Positions 4,905-5,747 of a stretch of DNA of 5,747 nt are shown piece after piece. How positions within the stretch are numbered: the stretch's first letter is position 1; each line of letters opens with the position of its first letter. This DNA comes from Bryobacterales bacterium. Its GTDB lineage: Bacteria; Acidobacteriota; Terriglobia; Bryobacterales; Bryobacteraceae. A program made the translations under genes and the position numbers. Where the stretch lies: the NCBI GenBank assembly GCA_003487005.1, contig DNFG01000335.1:1-5747 (forward strand), given 5' to 3'. Under the pieces are notes generated by a model. The model saw only the letters and a program-made list of their open reading frames with translations, was not told where the DNA came from and made no database searches.

Positions 4905-5747
4905 ACCCATCCCTTCCTCTATCACAACGGCCAGATCCGCCCCGCCACCGACGACCTCCTCCGCCCCGGTCAGGTCGGCCTCATGAACGGCTGGGGTGTC
5001 TTCTCCACCGTCAAGGTCGTTGATGGCGTCCTCTTCGCCTTTCCCCGCCATTGGGCCCGCATGCACCGCGACGCCGAACTTCTCCGCGTCGGCTTCCCCT
5101 GGGCTCCCGCCCAACTCGAATCCGAACTCCTCCGCCTCGTCGAGGCCAACCACGCCCACAACTCCACCATGCGCATCGTCGTCGTCCGCAACCGTGGCGG
5201 CATGTGGGAATCCCCGGGCCTCGACCGCGACCTCGATCTCATCGCCTTCACCACCGATCGCCGCGATTGGGGCGGCGCCTGCCGCCTCGGCATCGTCCCC
5301 AACGCCCGCTTCGCCGCCAATCCCTTCTCCGGCGCCAAGGTCACCTCCTGGGCGATGAACCTTGTCTACTACGAACAGGCCCACGTCCGCGGCCTCGATG
5401 AGGTCCTCCTCCTCAACGAACGTCAGGAGGTCAGCGAATGTACCTCCGCCAACGTCTTTGCGGTTCAGGACCCCGATCCCGCCACCGGCGTCATCCGCGT
5501 CCTCACTCCACCCCTCTCCGCAGGCTGCCTGCCCGGCGTCACCCGCGACCTCCTCCTCGAGGCCATCCGCCTCCCCGGCATCGAAGTCCGCGAGCAAACC
5601 CTCACCCTCGACGACCTCGAACGCGCCGCCGGCCTCTTCATCTCCTCTTCCACTCGCGCCCTCCTCCCCGTCGCTGAAATCGAAGGAATCTCCATCCGGA
5701 CCGAATCCGATGTCACCGGCCGCCTCCTCAACGCCTACCTCGAGTAC
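4902..5747 (+). CDS. PLP-dependent class IV aminotransferase (IlvE/DAT/PabC group), 3' end cut
   Basis: The frame gives 282 residues to the window edge; the family is usually about 280-310, so only a short C-terminus is missing. The class IV fold is shown by the N-terminal strand FLYHNGQIRP (5-14), GLMNGWGVFSTVKVVDG (26-42), then RHWARMHRDAELL (49-61). KVTSWAMNL carries Lys146, the expected PLP Schiff-base lysine, and VSECTSANVF (177-186) carries Glu179, expected to contact the pyridine nitrogen. Members are branched-chain aminotransferases, D-amino acid aminotransferases or 4-amino-4-deoxychorismate lyases. The sequence alone does not settle which, so no symbol is given; the substrate decides between amino-acid and folate metabolism. 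GTG 4902 is the only usable start: TAA at 4890 closes the frame upstream, and the next ATG (4983) would remove conserved sequence. Codons end in C very often. Confidence 0.88.
   Translation, partial: MTHPFLYHNGQIRPATDDLLRPGQVGLMNGWGVFSTVKVVDGVLFAFPRHWARMHRDAELLRVGFPWAPAQLESELLRLVEANHAHNSTMRIVVVRNRGGMWESPGLDRDLDLIAFTTDRRDWGGACRLGIVPNARFAANPFSGAKVTSWAMNLVYYEQAHVRGLDEVLLLNERQEVSECTSANVFAVQDPDPATGVIRVLTPPLSAGCLPGVTRDLLLEAIRLPGIEVREQTLTLDDLERAAGLFISSSTRALLPVAEIEGISIRTESDVTGRLLNAYLEY

Noticed and set aside
4482..5597. Long minus-strand open frame (371 codons) opposite the kinase and aminotransferase
   Set aside because: It lies antisense to two recognisable proteins; the product is a Gly/Ala/Glu/Asp-rich mirror of C-ending codons with no domain.

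Overview
The window is a GC-rich bacterial chromosomal segment holding six protein-coding genes, two of them cut by the window edges. The gene set suggests an Acidobacteriota genome, perhaps of the Bryobacter/Solibacter type. The grounds are an exported PIG-L deacetylase of the long kind, an MltD-like transglycosylase, a HipA_2-type kinase, a lysine/alanine-rich histone-like protein, and few clear Shine-Dalgarno sites. The taxonomic placement is inference from gene families and composition, since no rRNA or marker gene is present.

Left part (1-2737): a divergent pair of exported, envelope-related proteins. On the minus strand is the N-terminal 309 residues of a secreted PIG-L/LmbE zinc deacetylase. 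On the plus strand is a complete 550-residue lytic transglycosylase with signal peptide, SLT domain, two LysM-like segments and an unusual polybasic tail. The 156 bp between them hold a candidate sigma70-type promoter and a perfect 6-bp hairpin in the presumed leader.

Middle (2738-3766): a 178-residue protein with an acidic head and eleven uninterrupted hexapeptide repeats of the KKAAAP/KKAAPA type, a bacterial histone H1-like protein. It has a strong GGAGG ribosome binding site that can be folded into a 7-bp stem, and an 8-codon frame ends one base before its ATG. A minus-strand 75-residue protein of unknown function follows.

Right part (3767-5747): a HipA_2-family kinase-like protein, divergent from the 75-residue protein and sharing a 66-bp spacer with it. 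After a 223-bp spacer comes a PLP-dependent class IV aminotransferase (IlvE/D-amino acid aminotransferase/PabC group). It starts at a GTG placed just where a leaderless transcript from a TAAAAT box would begin, and it runs off the right edge.

There is no obvious single pathway here. The first two genes act in the envelope, the third probably on the nucleoid, and the last two in signalling and amino-acid or folate metabolism. I see no mobile element, CRISPR array, tRNA or rRNA. The most interesting signals are the translation-initiation arrangements at 2837-2867 and 4890-4904, the polycationic tail on the transglycosylase, and the two-ended histone-like protein.
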